Source: Cylindrodendrum hubeiense
Lineage: Eukaryota > Ascomycota > Sordariomycetes > Hypocreales > Nectriaceae
NCBI GenBank assembly: GCA_014621425.1
Contig: JAANBB010000453.1
Span: forward strand, 1-31,362
Reading direction: 5' to 3'
DNA length: 31,362 nt
How positions within the stretch are numbered: position 1 is the stretch's first letter; each line of letters starts with the position of its first letter. This document shows, piece by piece, positions 20,466 through 30,554 of the stretch. Below the pieces are notes generated by a model. That model ran no database searches. It worked only from the letters and a program-made list of their open reading frames with translations, and was not told where the DNA came from. Both the position numbers and the translations under genes were made by a program.

Positions 20466-22434
20466 CTACCAGGCGCCGACGTCGAAGTTTTCCTGCGTTC
20501 TTGGTTAGAGTCAACTTGAAAAAGGGCTGCGCATCCACATACCTCTGGGAAATAAGTTGTCACGACGGTTCTGTCCGCAAACTTCCGTCCGGCCAGTGAC
20601 TTCAAGGCCTTGGTTGTTGATTCCGTAGTGTCAAATTTGACAAAAATCTTACCCACTCCAGCAGATTGCCTGCTACCACCAGTGGGTCTTGGGATCTTCA
20701 GGTCGACGATGGCGCCGAACTTGGAACATTCTTCGCGGACGTCCTCGCAGATTTCTAGAACATCAAGTTAGCAAGGGACTGGTAACCATGAATGGGGAGA
20801 GGCTGAATTATACCTTCATAGTCCTCATTGTCCATGAGCTCCTCGGCTGTGACCATGTTGAGAAGCTGCAGAACACGGCTGGTCTCGGCCTCATTAGTAG
20901 TCTGAGAAGCAAGACCGCTAATGGCAGTGATGCCGACATCGAAGTTGGCGACCTGAGTAGGGCCAATGCTAGCCTTGGTGACCCTCAACTTCTTACCGCC
21001 AACATCCATGCCGTTCAGTGTATCGAGAGCAGGCGGGTTGGCAGCAACTGGGTCCTGATACTCGGCGAATGCAATGCCCTGGATATTGTTAGAAACCAAC
21101 GCAGTCAGGTAGTTGGTAATTACTCACTCTAGACTCCTCGGTGCCCTTGTCCTTGACGAGGACGAATGCCTTTGGCTTGCCGAAAGCAGCAAGCAGTTCA
21201 ATAACTTGATCCTCTGTCAGGAAGCTTGGGATGTTGGCGATGCTCAGCTTGTTGACGGTATCCGGCACAACGTTGGAGACAACCTCAGGGTCGAAGGCAA
21301 CCTCCTCGGTAATGGCTGGCACAACGTAGTCCCTGGGTCGGCGAATCTCAAGCCCGCGAGCTCCTCCACTCGCGGCGCCGTTCGCATCATCATCCGCCTC
21401 CATGGAGGTGCCGTCTAGGGCCAAAGCAACTGTTGCATCGGATGCGCTTCGGAATTCCAAAACGGCGAACGAGTGGTCGTTGGAAAACTGGCAGAGAGTG
21501 CAAGGGTCTGTGTTTTCAATGATGTTTAGGCCATTGAGCTGGAGGTTGAAGAAGGACATTAAGCTCTCCTCAGTTGTGCCAGATGGAATCTTGGAAACTA
21601 GAAGACGCTTCGACTGCCTCGAGTTGCTCGCCTTCAGACCAGCACTGGTGACCTGGCCACCGGGCTGGTTCATGAATGCCTGGAGCTTGCTGGGGTCCAT
21701 GGGCTGCTGTCGCGGAGCTCCCGGAAGAGGGAACATGCCCGAGAGCTTCGCCTGCTCGGCCGTGACATTCTCATAGCTAGGAGGCTTGATGTCCCACTGC
21801 GTCAACCGGCGCTTGCGCTCCAGAACAGGAACGATGTCGGTCAAGTCGGGCGTCGGCTCTCGCTTCTTCGGAGGGGGGGTAGGGCTACGGCGGTTTTCAG
21901 GTCGCCCGAATCCCTCCTCACGTCGGTCTCGGCCTCCGCGTCGGCGATCGTCGAAGGGCTCTCGTTCTCGCCTGGGGGGCCGTTCCTCGTCGTCGCGTCG
22001 GGCATCGCGGCGGGATGAGCCTCGATCGCGGTCCCACTCGCGCTCACCTCCCCGTCGTTCACCTCCCTGTCGCTCACCTCCCTGTCGCTCACGCCCAGAG
22101 TATCTGTCCTCACGCTCTCGATCCCGATGGTTTCGGCTGGAAGAGTAGGCATCGACATCTCCTTCGCCTCGTCGATGGCTTCGGTGGTCTGGCGAACGGG
22201 AACGTCGACGATCTCGATCTCTATGTCGGTCACGGCGATCATCTCGATCACCACCCCTAGGAGGAGGCTGCAAGCCATCAGTACAAATGAAAGGGCAAAA
22301 CGCGGGATGATGCTTACCGGATAGTCTCGTCCCCTGCGCCCGCCGCCGTCTACGTGTTCTGGTTAGCAACGCGACAAGAAGAGAAGGGGAGTGGGAATGG
22401 GCATACCTCGAGACGAGTAACTGTCGCCGTTCAT
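20466..22434 (-). CDS. U2AF2: U2AF large subunit (U2AF65 / Prp2 homologue), 567 aa
   Basis: A splicing factor that binds the intron polypyrimidine tract and recruits U2 snRNP. There are six exons: 22434-22407, 22349-22318, 22267-21128, 21078-20814, 20754-20543 and 20492-20466 (1,704 nt). All donors are GTATGC/GTAAGC/GTGAGT/GTATAA/GTATGT-like and all acceptors are YAG, with CTAAC branches in the last three introns. Residues 20-130 form an Arg/Asp/Ser RS-like region containing an approximate GERQG repeat. W178, in TQWDIKPPSYE, matches the U2AF35-binding tryptophan motif. RRM1 starts at residue 240 (KRLLVSKIPSG) and RRM2 at 360 (KLSIANIPSF). The UHM/RRM3 spans 469-559 and carries the RKF loop motif at 545-547. 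The protein ends ENFDVGAW. The ATG was chosen because the frame upstream has only a TTG start and the spliced N-terminus (MNGDSYSSR, then DGGGRRGRDYP) reads naturally. It is divergent from OGG1. Confidence 0.96.
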
Positions 22435-22795
22435 ACTTGAGATACTGAAAAGCGACTCCAGAAAGTGTCAGGATCCGCTGGAATTGATGATGTTGTCTGT
22501 TTGGCAGGCAGAACAGTTTCATCAAAGCCGCAACGAGGTTCAGGACCAAAAGCTGGAATCGCGCGAGGCTGGAGCTTTTTTGCCAGATAGCGCTAGTGTG
22601 GTTTGGGACTAGCGCACAAATGAGTCTCAATTACCCGCCAAAACGGCAGGCCTGCTGGTTCCAGGTGTCTTCCGCTCTAGGAGCGAAAGACTAAACTACG
22701 TCCCAAGACCTCAACTCCTTTAATTCATCACACGCACTTCTAGATTGCTTGTAGAGCTCGGCTGTGGACTGAGCCTGCACTACTCCAGCAAAACA
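22435..22795. promoter_or_regulatory. Bidirectional promoter of U2AF65 and OGG1
   Basis: 361 bp separate the two divergent start codons. An imperfect inverted repeat at 22667-22691 (12-bp arms, 10 of 12 positions paired around one central base) lies in it, as does a CCCGCCAAAACGGC-like stretch near 22634. Whether either is a regulatory site cannot be decided from sequence alone. Confidence 0.5.
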
Positions 22796-24282
22796 ATGTC
22801 GCTTGCACGGACGACCGATTGGCGGAAGCTGCCTGTGAGCTTGGCCGAGCTATGCATCAATACCACGCTCCGTTGTGGGCAATCCTTTAGATGGCGACAG
22901 ATCAATGATGAATGGTTGGCATTTGCATTCCCCAGCGTCGTGGATGGCCCCTAACGCATTTAGGATCTGTACTTTGCACGGGCGCATTCTGACTCTGAAG
23001 CAAGATCCTACACATCTGCATTACAAGGTCACTTGGCCAGAGAAGAGATCGAGTCCTTTGACTTCGCCCTCAGTTGCGAATGGTCCGTCGGAAAATGATG
23101 ACACCGAGGCACTCTTGCGCCACTACTTCAGCCTGAACCTGGATCTTGGAAGCTTGTATGACCAGTGGTCACAGGCTGACCCCAACTTTCGCAAGCGGGC
23201 CCCCAAGTTTATGGGCGTTCGCATTCTCAGCCAGGACGCCTGGGAAGCCTTGATCGGCTTCATCTGTAGCAGCAACAATAACATCTCCAGAATATCACAA
23301 ATGGTATGCCAACTCACAACCCTTGCAAGGTCGACATAATTAACCCGCATTCTCTGTTCAGGTCCATAAATTATGCAAGCATTATGGCCCCCTCATCGGT
23401 CACATTGGAGATGAGCCATTCCATGACTTTCCAACGCCCGATGCATTGACAGGCAAGCAAGTGGAGTCTCACCTCAGAGAACTTGGGTTTGGATACCGCG
23501 CAAAATACATTGCCGAGACTGCACGGATGGTAGCCGAAGAGAAGCCAGGCGACTGGCTAGAAACCCTCCGGAATCCCGAAAACCCAGGCTTCAATACCCA
23601 TCGAGTGCCTGAGGACCAGCATGCAACCTACAAAGAGGCGCATGAACAGCTGCTCACCCTAAAAGGTGTCGGTCCGAAAGTTGCAGATTGTGTCTGTCTG
23701 ATGGGTTTGGGGTGGAGTGAATCAGTTCCAGTGGATACCCACGTCTGGCAAATTGCTCAGAGGGATTACAAGTTCGGCAAGACGAAAACGAAGACTTTTA
23801 ATAAGGCTATGTATGTTGCAGTGGGAGACCACTTTAGGGCGCTCTGGGGAAAATACGCAGGCTGGGCACATTCGGTTCTCTTCACCGCCGACCTCCGGGA
23901 GTTCTCTGATAGAGTGACGAAGAAGGAAGAGACCGATGTCGTGAATATTAAGGAAGAGATTGTTGAGGAAGACATCCCACTCACGAAACGGACGAGGAAA
24001 GCCGTCATCAAGCCAGAGACGAAGAAGGAAGAGACCGATGTGGTGAAGATTAAGGAAGAGAATGTTGAGGAAGACATCCCACTCACGAAACGGAAGAGGG
24101 AAGCCGTCGTCGAGCCAGAGACGAAGAAAAGGATAAAGATGGAGGTGAAGACGGAGGTAAAGACGACGGTGACGAAGACGGTGAAGACGACGGGGGGGAA
24201 GACGGAGATGACGACTGAGGTGAAGACGGAGATCAGAATCGAGCGCAGATTACGTAGACCGCGGACTGGGACGAGACAGTGA
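22796..24282 (+). CDS. OGG1: 8-oxoguanine DNA glycosylase/AP lyase OGG1, 459 aa
   Basis: A base-excision repair enzyme that removes 8-oxoguanine opposite cytosine and nicks the abasic site. Exons are 22796-22914, 22964-23303 and 23362-24282 (1,380 nt). Intron 1 (49 nt, donor GTTGGC, branch CTAAC, acceptor TAG) repairs an apparent frameshift and gives NDEW-ICTLHGRIL. Intron 2 is 58 nt with a GTATGC donor and CAG acceptor. The N-terminal domain has the family GQSFRW motif. The helix-hairpin-helix lies around GVGPKVADCVCL with catalytic Lys259, and VPVDTHVW carries the catalytic Asp278; their 19-residue spacing equals human K249-D268. Beyond about residue 335 an extra ~120-residue Lys/Glu/Thr-rich tail follows, built partly from a tandem 34-codon repeat. 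This tail is not part of the catalytic fold and is probably disordered and nuclear. Confidence 0.96.
23917..24120 (+). repeat. In-frame 102-bp tandem duplication inside OGG1
   Basis: Two adjacent 102-bp (34-codon) copies start at 23917 and 24019, both beginning TKKEETDVV and ending KPE/EPE. A third copy begins at 24121 (TKK) and then diverges into KRIKMEV. The copies differ at only a few codons, mostly nonsynonymous, which suggests a fairly recent duplication. Confidence 0.93.
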
Positions 24283-24718
24283 GATATACACAATTGGATC
24301 TCCGATCCCCAAACGAAGGCGTGTTTTGAGGCTGTTTTCTGGTTATGGAAAAAAGAGATTGTCACGGTTAAAATCGAGTGTCCAGTGGGCGACCGAACAT
24401 AAAAAAGATACACTGCAAGGAATTCAGAGATTGCCCAATTCGCCATCCTTTTCCAGGGATTTACCATTCAAATCGAGTTCAAGAGGCTAGCTAGGTATGC
24501 GCGTGCTAGTTTCGCGGTTGTGCCTGCAGCCTGAGCGGGTAAATTTCGGGTGGAGACAGGATTCGCGTCTAAGATTTCGCCGCCCAGGCAAAGCTTCGTC
24601 AAGGACTGCAATTTTGCGACGAGCCACATCAGCAGCACCTCTCCATGCACGACGACAACGCCGGGAGCGCCCCTTGTACTCTTGAACCGGGATGAAGCAG
24701 GGAATTCGATAAGTCAAG
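24283..24718. other. OGG1 3' flank and SF3B1 promoter
   Basis: 436 bp lie between the OGG1 stop and the SF3B1 start, in head-to-tail orientation. They should contain the OGG1 terminator and the SF3B1 promoter and leader. There are ATGs at 24344, 24496, 24643 and 24692, so a long ATG-free leader like the one at 9529-11456 is not present. No gene was recognised. Confidence 0.5.
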
Positions 24719-27700
24719 ATGTCTGACGCCGATTTCGAGACGATCAAGAAGCTCCAGCAGGAGCGAAACGCTGCTGCTGCTGCGAAGAAGGGCTCGCGCA
24801 CCTTTGACGCCTCCAACCAACGAGCCGACTCGACAAAGCAGAAGCTCACCGACAGCGCCGACAATGATCTCTACGATCGCGAGGCAAGCGACAAGTTCGC
24901 TGGATACCATGCCTCCCTGCCGATGGGCAACGAGGATGAGGAGATGGAGGGCACTGACAACACGCGCCGACTCGTTGGACAATACACCGCGTCACGAGAG
25001 ATGATTGACGAGTTCGCCCGGGGAAGTGGTGTCGAGGAGGATGATCCTTTGGCCGGTCGAGGAGAGAAGAGCGGTCGCATTACCGACCGCGAGACTGATT
25101 ATCAGAAGCGTCGCTTTGATCGCGTTCTCACCCCGACGCGCGCCGATCCTTTCGCAGCGAACCGCCAGGCTGGTGCATCCGAAAACGGTACCAGCTATCG
25201 CGAGGTTATGGAAGCCCGAGACCTCGAACGAGAGGAGGAACGCGTCCGACGAGCGATCCAAGCGAAACAAGACGGAGAGCCTGATGCCGACGATGCGCAG
25301 CCCACCTTGACAGAGGGCGACAAGGAGAACGGCGAGGCGGGCTCCACCGAGGACGTGGCTGCTGGGAGGAAGCGCAAGAAGAGATGGGATGTCGCATCGA
25401 ACCCTGTTGACGAGGAGGAGGGCAAGTCTGAAGCTGGCGATGCTGCCAAGTCGAAGCGTTCGCGATGGGATCAAGCGCCTGCTATTGCTGCACCTGGCGC
25501 AGATGCCGCCAAGAAGCGTTCTCGCTGGGACCAGGCCCCATCAGCCACCCCGATGGGCAACCAAGGCCTTGCTACTCCTATGCATCAGTCCTCTGCTGCT
25601 GCCCTACCGACCACCTTCGGAACGGACATCTCTGGTCGCAACATGGCCCTCAGCGATGAGGAGCTCGACATTCTTCTTCCAGGCGAGAACGAAGGCTACA
25701 AGGTCCTGGAGCCCCCTCCAGGATATGAGCCTGTCCGCGCCCCCGCCCACAAACTCATGGCCACACCTGCTGCCCAGACTGGATTCATGATGCAGGACCC
25801 TGAGCAAGTGCGCCTCAGTGGGAAGCCTTTGCCCGCCGAAATCCCCGGCGTTGGTGACCTACAGTTCTTCAAGCCAGAGGATATGGCGTACTTTGGAAAA
25901 CTTACCGACGGTTCTGATGAGAATGTTCTCACCGTTGACGAGCTCAAGGAGAGAAAGATCATGAGGTTACTGCTCAAGATCAAGAACGGTACTCCGCCCA
26001 TGCGAAAGACTGCTCTTCGACAAATCACCGACAATGCCAGGCAGTTCGGAGCTGGCCCTCTCTTTGATCAGATCCTTCCCTTGCTCATGGAGAAGACCCT
26101 CGAGGACCAGGAGCGCCATCTGTTGGTCAAGGTCATTGACAGAATCCTTTACAAGCTCGATGACCTCGTGCGTCCATATGTTCACAAGATCTTGGTGGTT
26201 ATCGAGCCCCTCCTCATCGATCAAGATTACTACGCGAGAGTTGAGGGTCGTGAGATCATCTCCAACCTCAGCAAGGCCGCTGGTCTTGCTACGATGATTA
26301 GCACCATGAGACCCGATATCGATCACGTCGATGAATACGTCCGAAACACCACAGCTCGAGCCTTCGCTGTTGTGGCGTCTGCCCTCGGTATTCCAGCTCT
26401 ACTGCCATTCCTGAGAGCCGTCTGTCGAAGTAAGAAGTCTTGGCAGGCTCGTCACACCGGTGTAAAGATTGTCCAGCAGATCCCTATCCTCATGGGCTGT
26501 GCCGTCCTTCCCCACCTGAAGGGACTGGTGGAGTGCATTGGCCCCAACCTCAACGATGAGCAGACGAAGGTCAGGACTGTGACCAGTCTTGCCATCGCCG
26601 CTTTGGCAGAGGCATCTAACCCTTACGGTATTGAGAGTTTCGATGACATCCTGAACCCGCTCTGGACAGGTGCTCGCAAGCAGCGAGGAAAGGGCTTGGC
26701 CGGCTTCCTCAAGGCTGTTGGCTTCATCATCCCCCTTATGGATGAAGAGTACGCCAACTACTACACCAGCCAAATTATGGAGATTCTACTTCGCGAGTTC
26801 TCATCCCCGGATGAGGAAATGAAGAAGGTTGTCCTCAAGGTTGTTTCCCAATGTGCGGGAACGGACGGTGTGACAGCTGGATACCTCAAGGAGCACGTTT
26901 TGGACGAGTTCTTCAAAAGCTTCTGGGTAAGGCGAATGGCCTTGGACAAACGCAACTACAGACAGGTGGTGGAGACGACTGTTGATATTGGCCAAAAGGT
27001 CGGTGTGAGCGAGATCGTGGAGAGGGTCGTCAACAATTTGAAGGACGAGAGCGAAGCGTACAGAAAGATGACGGTGGAAACGGTGGAGAAGATTGTGGCC
27101 AGCTTGGGTGCCGCTGACATTGGTGAACGGTTGGAGGAACGCCTTGTCGATGGTATCCTTCATGCGTTCCAGGAGCAGAGTGTCGAGGACATTATTATGC
27201 TCAATGGATTCGGCTCTGTCGTCAACGCCCTTGGAACTCGATGCAAGCCATACTTGCCGCAGATTGTCAGCACCATCCTTTGGCGGCTGAACAACAAGTC
27301 TGCAACTGTTCGACAACAGGCCGCCGATCTCATTTCCCGGATTGCCATGGTCATGAAGCAGTGTGGCGAGGATGCTCTCATGGGCAAGCTGGGTATTGTT
27401 CTCTACGAGTATCTCGGAGAAGAGTACCCTGAGGTGCTTGGTTCCATCCTCGGCGCTCTGCGATCCATTGTCACCGTCGTGGGTATCTCACAGATGCAAC
27501 CACCCATCAAGGATCTGCTGCCTCGACTCACCCCTATCTTGCGAAACCGTCACGAAAAGGTGCAGGAGAACACAATTGACTTGGTCGGTCGTATCGCGGA
27601 TCGTGGACCTGAGAGTGTCAACGCCCGAGAGTGGATGCGAATCTGCTTCGAGCTGCTCGACATGCTCAAGGCTCACAAGAAGGGCATTCGACGAGCAGCC

Positions 27701-28375
27701 AACAACACATTTGGTTTCATCGCCAAAGCTATCGGTCCTCAGGATGTGTTAGCTACCCTCCTTAACAACCTCCGAGTTCAGGAGCGTCAGTCTCGTGTCA
27801 ACACCGCCGTCGCCATTGGTATCGTCGCCGAGACTTGCGCCCCCTTTACTGTTCTGCCCGCGCTGATGAACGAGTACCGCGTTCCGGAGCTCAACGTCCA
27901 GAATGGTGTGCTCAAGTCTCTTTCTTTCCTTTTCGAATACATTGGTGAGATGGCCAAGGACTACGTTTACGCCGTGACTCCTCTCCTCGAAGACGCCCTC
28001 ATCGATCGAGACCAAGTCCATCGTCAAACTGCCGCCTCGGTTGTCAAGCACATCGCGCTTGGCGTCGTGGGTCTCGGCTGCGAAGATGCCATGGTGCATC
28101 TTCTCAACCTGCTGTACCCCAATCTATTCGAGACCAGCCCGCACGTTATCGACCGCATCGTGGAGGCGATTGAGGCCATCCGTGTGGCGGTCGGCCCGGG
28201 TTTGGTGCTGAACTACGTCTGGGCTGGTTTGTTCCACCCAGCGAGGAAGGTCAGGACGCCGTACTGGCGGCTGTATAATGATGCGTATGTACATGGATCA
28301 GATGCCATGGTGCCATACTACCCCAACCTAGACGAGGACAAGGTGGACCGGCCAGAATTGGCGATTGTGCTGTAA
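24719..28375 (+). CDS. SF3B1: Splicing factor 3b subunit 1 (SF3B1 / Hsh155 / Prp10), 1218 aa
   Basis: The large HEAT-repeat scaffold of SF3b in U2 snRNP, which clamps the branch helix during splicing. It is a single uninterrupted exon; its length is close to that of fission-yeast Prp10. Residues 1-300 are disordered and charged and carry three ULM-type tryptophan motifs, KKRWD, RSRWD and RSRWD, with W223, W250 and W270. A LLPG element follows, then SF3b-binding segments near 330-390, then HEAT repeats to the C-terminus. Landmarks align with human at a constant offset of 83: K583 and K617 correspond to the cancer-hotspot lysines K666 and K700, within TGVKIVQQI and [18 protein letters not shown]995 and S1025 fall at human V1078 and N1108 of the splicing-inhibitor pocket. 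The start ATG is followed by [15 protein letters not shown], a natural N-terminus for this family. OGG1 lies just upstream on the same strand. Confidence 0.98.
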   Translation: MSDADFETIKKLQQERNAAAAAKKGSRTFDASNQRADSTKQKLTDSADNDLYDREASDKFAGYHASLPMGNEDEEMEGTDNTRRLVGQYTASREMIDEFARGSGVEEDDPLAGRGEKSGRITDRETDYQKRRFDRVLTPTRADPFAANRQAGASENGTSYREVMEARDLEREEERVRRAIQAKQDGEPDADDAQPTLTEGDKENGEAGSTEDVAAGRKRKKRWDVASNPVDEEEGKSEAGDAAKSKRSRWDQAPAIAAPGADAAKKRSRWDQAPSATPMGNQGLATPMHQSSAAALPTTFGTDISGRNMALSDEELDILLPGENEGYKVLEPPPGYEPVRAPAHKLMATPAAQTGFMMQDPEQVRLSGKPLPAEIPGVGDLQFFKPEDMAYFGKLTDGSDENVLTVDELKERKIMRLLLKIKNGTPPMRKTALRQITDNARQFGAGPLFDQILPLLMEKTLEDQERHLLVKVIDRILYKLDDLVRPYVHKILVVIEPLLIDQDYYARVEGREIISNLSKAAGLATMISTMRPDIDHVDEYVRNTTARAFAVVASALGIPALLPFLRAVCRSKKSWQARHTGVKIVQQIPILMGCAVLPHLKGLVECIGPNLNDEQTKVRTVTSLAIAALAEASNPYGIESFDDILNPLWTGARKQRGKGLAGFLKAVGFIIPLMDEEYANYYTSQIMEILLREFSSPDEEMKKVVLKVVSQCAGTDGVTAGYLKEHVLDEFFKSFWVRRMALDKRNYRQVVETTVDIGQKVGVSEIVERVVNNLKDESEAYRKMTVETVEKIVASLGAADIGERLEERLVDGILHAFQEQSVEDIIMLNGFGSVVNALGTRCKPYLPQIVSTILWRLNNKSATVRQQAADLISRIAMVMKQCGEDALMGKLGIVLYEYLGEEYPEVLGSILGALRSIVTVVGISQMQPPIKDLLPRLTPILRNRHEKVQENTIDLVGRIADRGPESVNAREWMRICFELLDMLKAHKKGIRRAANNTFGFIAKAIGPQDVLATLLNNLRVQERQSRVNTAVAIGIVAETCAPFTVLPALMNEYRVPELNVQNGVLKSLSFLFEYIGEMAKDYVYAVTPLLEDALIDRDQVHRQTAASVVKHIALGVVGLGCEDAMVHLLNLLYPNLFETSPHVIDRIVEAIEAIRVAVGPGLVLNYVWAGLFHPARKVRTPYWRLYNDAYVHGSDAMVPYYPNLDEDKVDRPELAIVL

Positions 28376-28822
28376 GAGTTTGGAAGAGGAGGCTTTGGGA
28401 CTGGCGATGGAAGCGCTTTCGTTGCTATTTGTTCTGGGGAGGCTTGTAATCTGGGACTATGCTGTGGATTGTGAGGAAAGCATGCGCCGGGGCGTTCTGA
28501 TAGATGATCACACTGGCTTGACTGTACTGAATTACATTTACAATCTGAATCTTTGCATATATGTGACTCTATGCCGTGAACTTACACTCCATAATACCCA
28601 AAACGCTTGGAAGAGAGATGTCACGAGTGGTTGAAGACGGCCGAGATACCAGTGCCGCAGCCTCAGTCGTAATCACCTGGGGCTTCTACAACCTACTTAT
28701 TATCGGGGTTCTTTACGAGTCTTGGGCCGTGTTCTTCAGGGGTTCTGGACTCTCTTCTCTAGGAGCCTTGTACCTATCGACTTCCTTAATCGTGATAAGT
28801 CGAGTTTGAGGAGTGATGTTAT

Positions 28823-28858
28823 ACCAGAAACACCAGAAACACCAGAAACACCAGAAAG
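28823..28858. repeat. 9-bp tandem repeat, four units
   Basis: Four consecutive ACCAGAAAC units; the last ends in G instead of C. They lie downstream of the SF3B1 stop codon, in or beyond its 3' untranslated region. Confidence 0.9.
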
Positions 28859-30188
28859 ATCCATCATTCAAGAACTCTCACAGGCAAATACCCTGGCAGC
28901 ATAGGTTTAGATCTCTGTAACCCAGATCGATCTACCTAGGAGTATGCAGCACCTAATCTGCAGATCTCATGGTCGATGTGATTGGCATCCCATGCTTCAG
29001 TGTCAATCATCCAGAGCCTGGGGATTCTCCCGCTCTCGCCCCTATGATCCCCACGTGGAGCAGCTTCTCCCCTCAACAATACTATGTAGAGAGCCCCTAA
29101 ACCGCAAGGTTAGCTCCAAGGGACTTTTGCCGTCCTATGGAGCCCCTCTCAGCAAACGAAGAGAATAGACGGCGCCACCTTGACTCAGGAGGCGGAGCTT
29201 GACGACCCGCGCGGTGCAGGTAGCCAGTACACGCTGTGGAAAGCTCACGGGAGAGGAAGCACTCTTTGGGCTCAGAAGGTAAGGAGGCTTGAAAACGCAC
29301 GGCCTGTACTTGTCGGGTGCACTTTTGGCGCTGGTGATCGACAGTTGAGAATGACTCGGCGGCGCGCCGTCAACACTAGGCGGGTGCGCTGACGCCGGCC
29401 CAAAGCATGCATTCAATAGTCTCTAAGGAATAGGATGTCGTTTTCCATCGTTATGCGTGGGGGGTTCAGCTGCATGCCGGCCGCCCCTGGTCGGGACGGT
29501 ACGCCGTTAGGGAAGTGATGGGCTGCGGAGTGACCTCGTCTCGTGGATCGTGGTGTTGTCTCCTCGGGTTTCCTCCCCTGCGTCAGGGATACCGGCTGCG
29601 AAAGCGTGGCGGCAGCATGCTGTAAGATGGAAGTCAAATGTGACGGGATGAACATGATTGCAGAAGGATGAAGCAGGGTTATCTCACTTAGTGATGCGAG
29701 TCATGTTGTTTTTGGTGGTTGAGGCAGCTTCCCCGGGCGATGAACCACACCCTCGGCTCTCACATCAGTGCTCCCGTGATGATTTATTGACTCGTCAAGA
29801 ACATGGCAATCGGTGATTTGTCAAGTTTTTGAGGCGGGAGAGGGGTTAGTGCTGCAGCTGGCTGAGCTGCGTCCATGATCTGATATTTAGAGGCGGGCAA
29901 GATCTGGGGTTTAGTGAGGGTGGTGACCAAAATGCAGGTTGAAGGTGATCACAACATAAGCATTGTGCATGGGATGGCGTGGAGTGATCGAGATGGTCTC
30001 GGTAGAAGTGATCCTGATGAAAAGTGATGCTGTATCAACAACAGGCTTAGGGATCGTCGTCACGAGGCTCCTGGAAGTGTGGTTGTGGCGCTGACCAGCT
30101 GAGTCTCAGAAGAGCTCGGTTGGAAGCATGAGGCACGCCATATCATCACAAGAAGGAAACCGCGGGTTACGTCCTACGAGGGACTCTG

Positions 30189-30286
30189 CAAGAGAAGCTA
30201 TGAGAGGCAAAGAGCCATCTCAGGCTGTGAGAGACAGGCAAGAGAAACTACGAGGCAAAGGGCCATCTCAGGCTGGGAGAGACAGG
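30189..30286. repeat. Tandem duplication of a ~50-bp unit
   Basis: Copy 1 is 30189-30238 and copy 2 is 30239-30286. They share CAAGAGAA at the start, GCCATCTCAGGCTG in the middle and GAGAGACAGG at the end. Copy 2 is two bases shorter, so the frame is not kept and a coding role is unlikely. Confidence 0.88.
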
Positions 30287-30532
30287 CTTGACGGGCTCGC
30301 ACTGAGGTGACGCTGCCCTGTTTGAGCCTCGTCAGCTCTCAGCTCTCAGCTCTCACTATCCAGGAACACATGCGGGTGCCTACAAAGGATCTTCGGCATT
30401 TGCAAGCTAGAAAGCTTCTCATCACCAAGTGGCTCACGCTTCTCCGGCTCCAGTCCCCGGCCTCTCACAAACCCCGCTCCGATGCTGTAGCTGCTGACCT
30501 GGCTAGCTACTGTACCTTCTCACTCGTGCGTA

Positions 30533-30554
30533 TGTGTGTGTGTGTGTGTGTGTG
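30533..30554. repeat. (TG)11 microsatellite
   Basis: Eleven uninterrupted TG dinucleotides in non-coding DNA; a candidate polymorphic marker. Confidence 0.95.

Noticed and set aside
21786..22260. Arg/Ser-rich frames on the plus strand and the alternative minus frame across the U2AF65 RS region
   Set aside because: They are antisense or shifted readings of the repetitive GERQGG-coding DNA in U2AF65 exon 3.
22875..22963. Apparent frameshift in OGG1 (stop after VVDGP)
   Set aside because: Fully explained by a 49-nt intron with a GT donor, a CTAAC branch and a TAG acceptor.
23766..24467. 233-codon minus-strand frame rich in Val, Phe, Ser and Thr
   Set aside because: It is the antisense of the OGG1 Lys/Glu-rich tail repeat; hydrophobic runs arise because antisense of AAG/GAG codons gives Leu/Phe-type codons.
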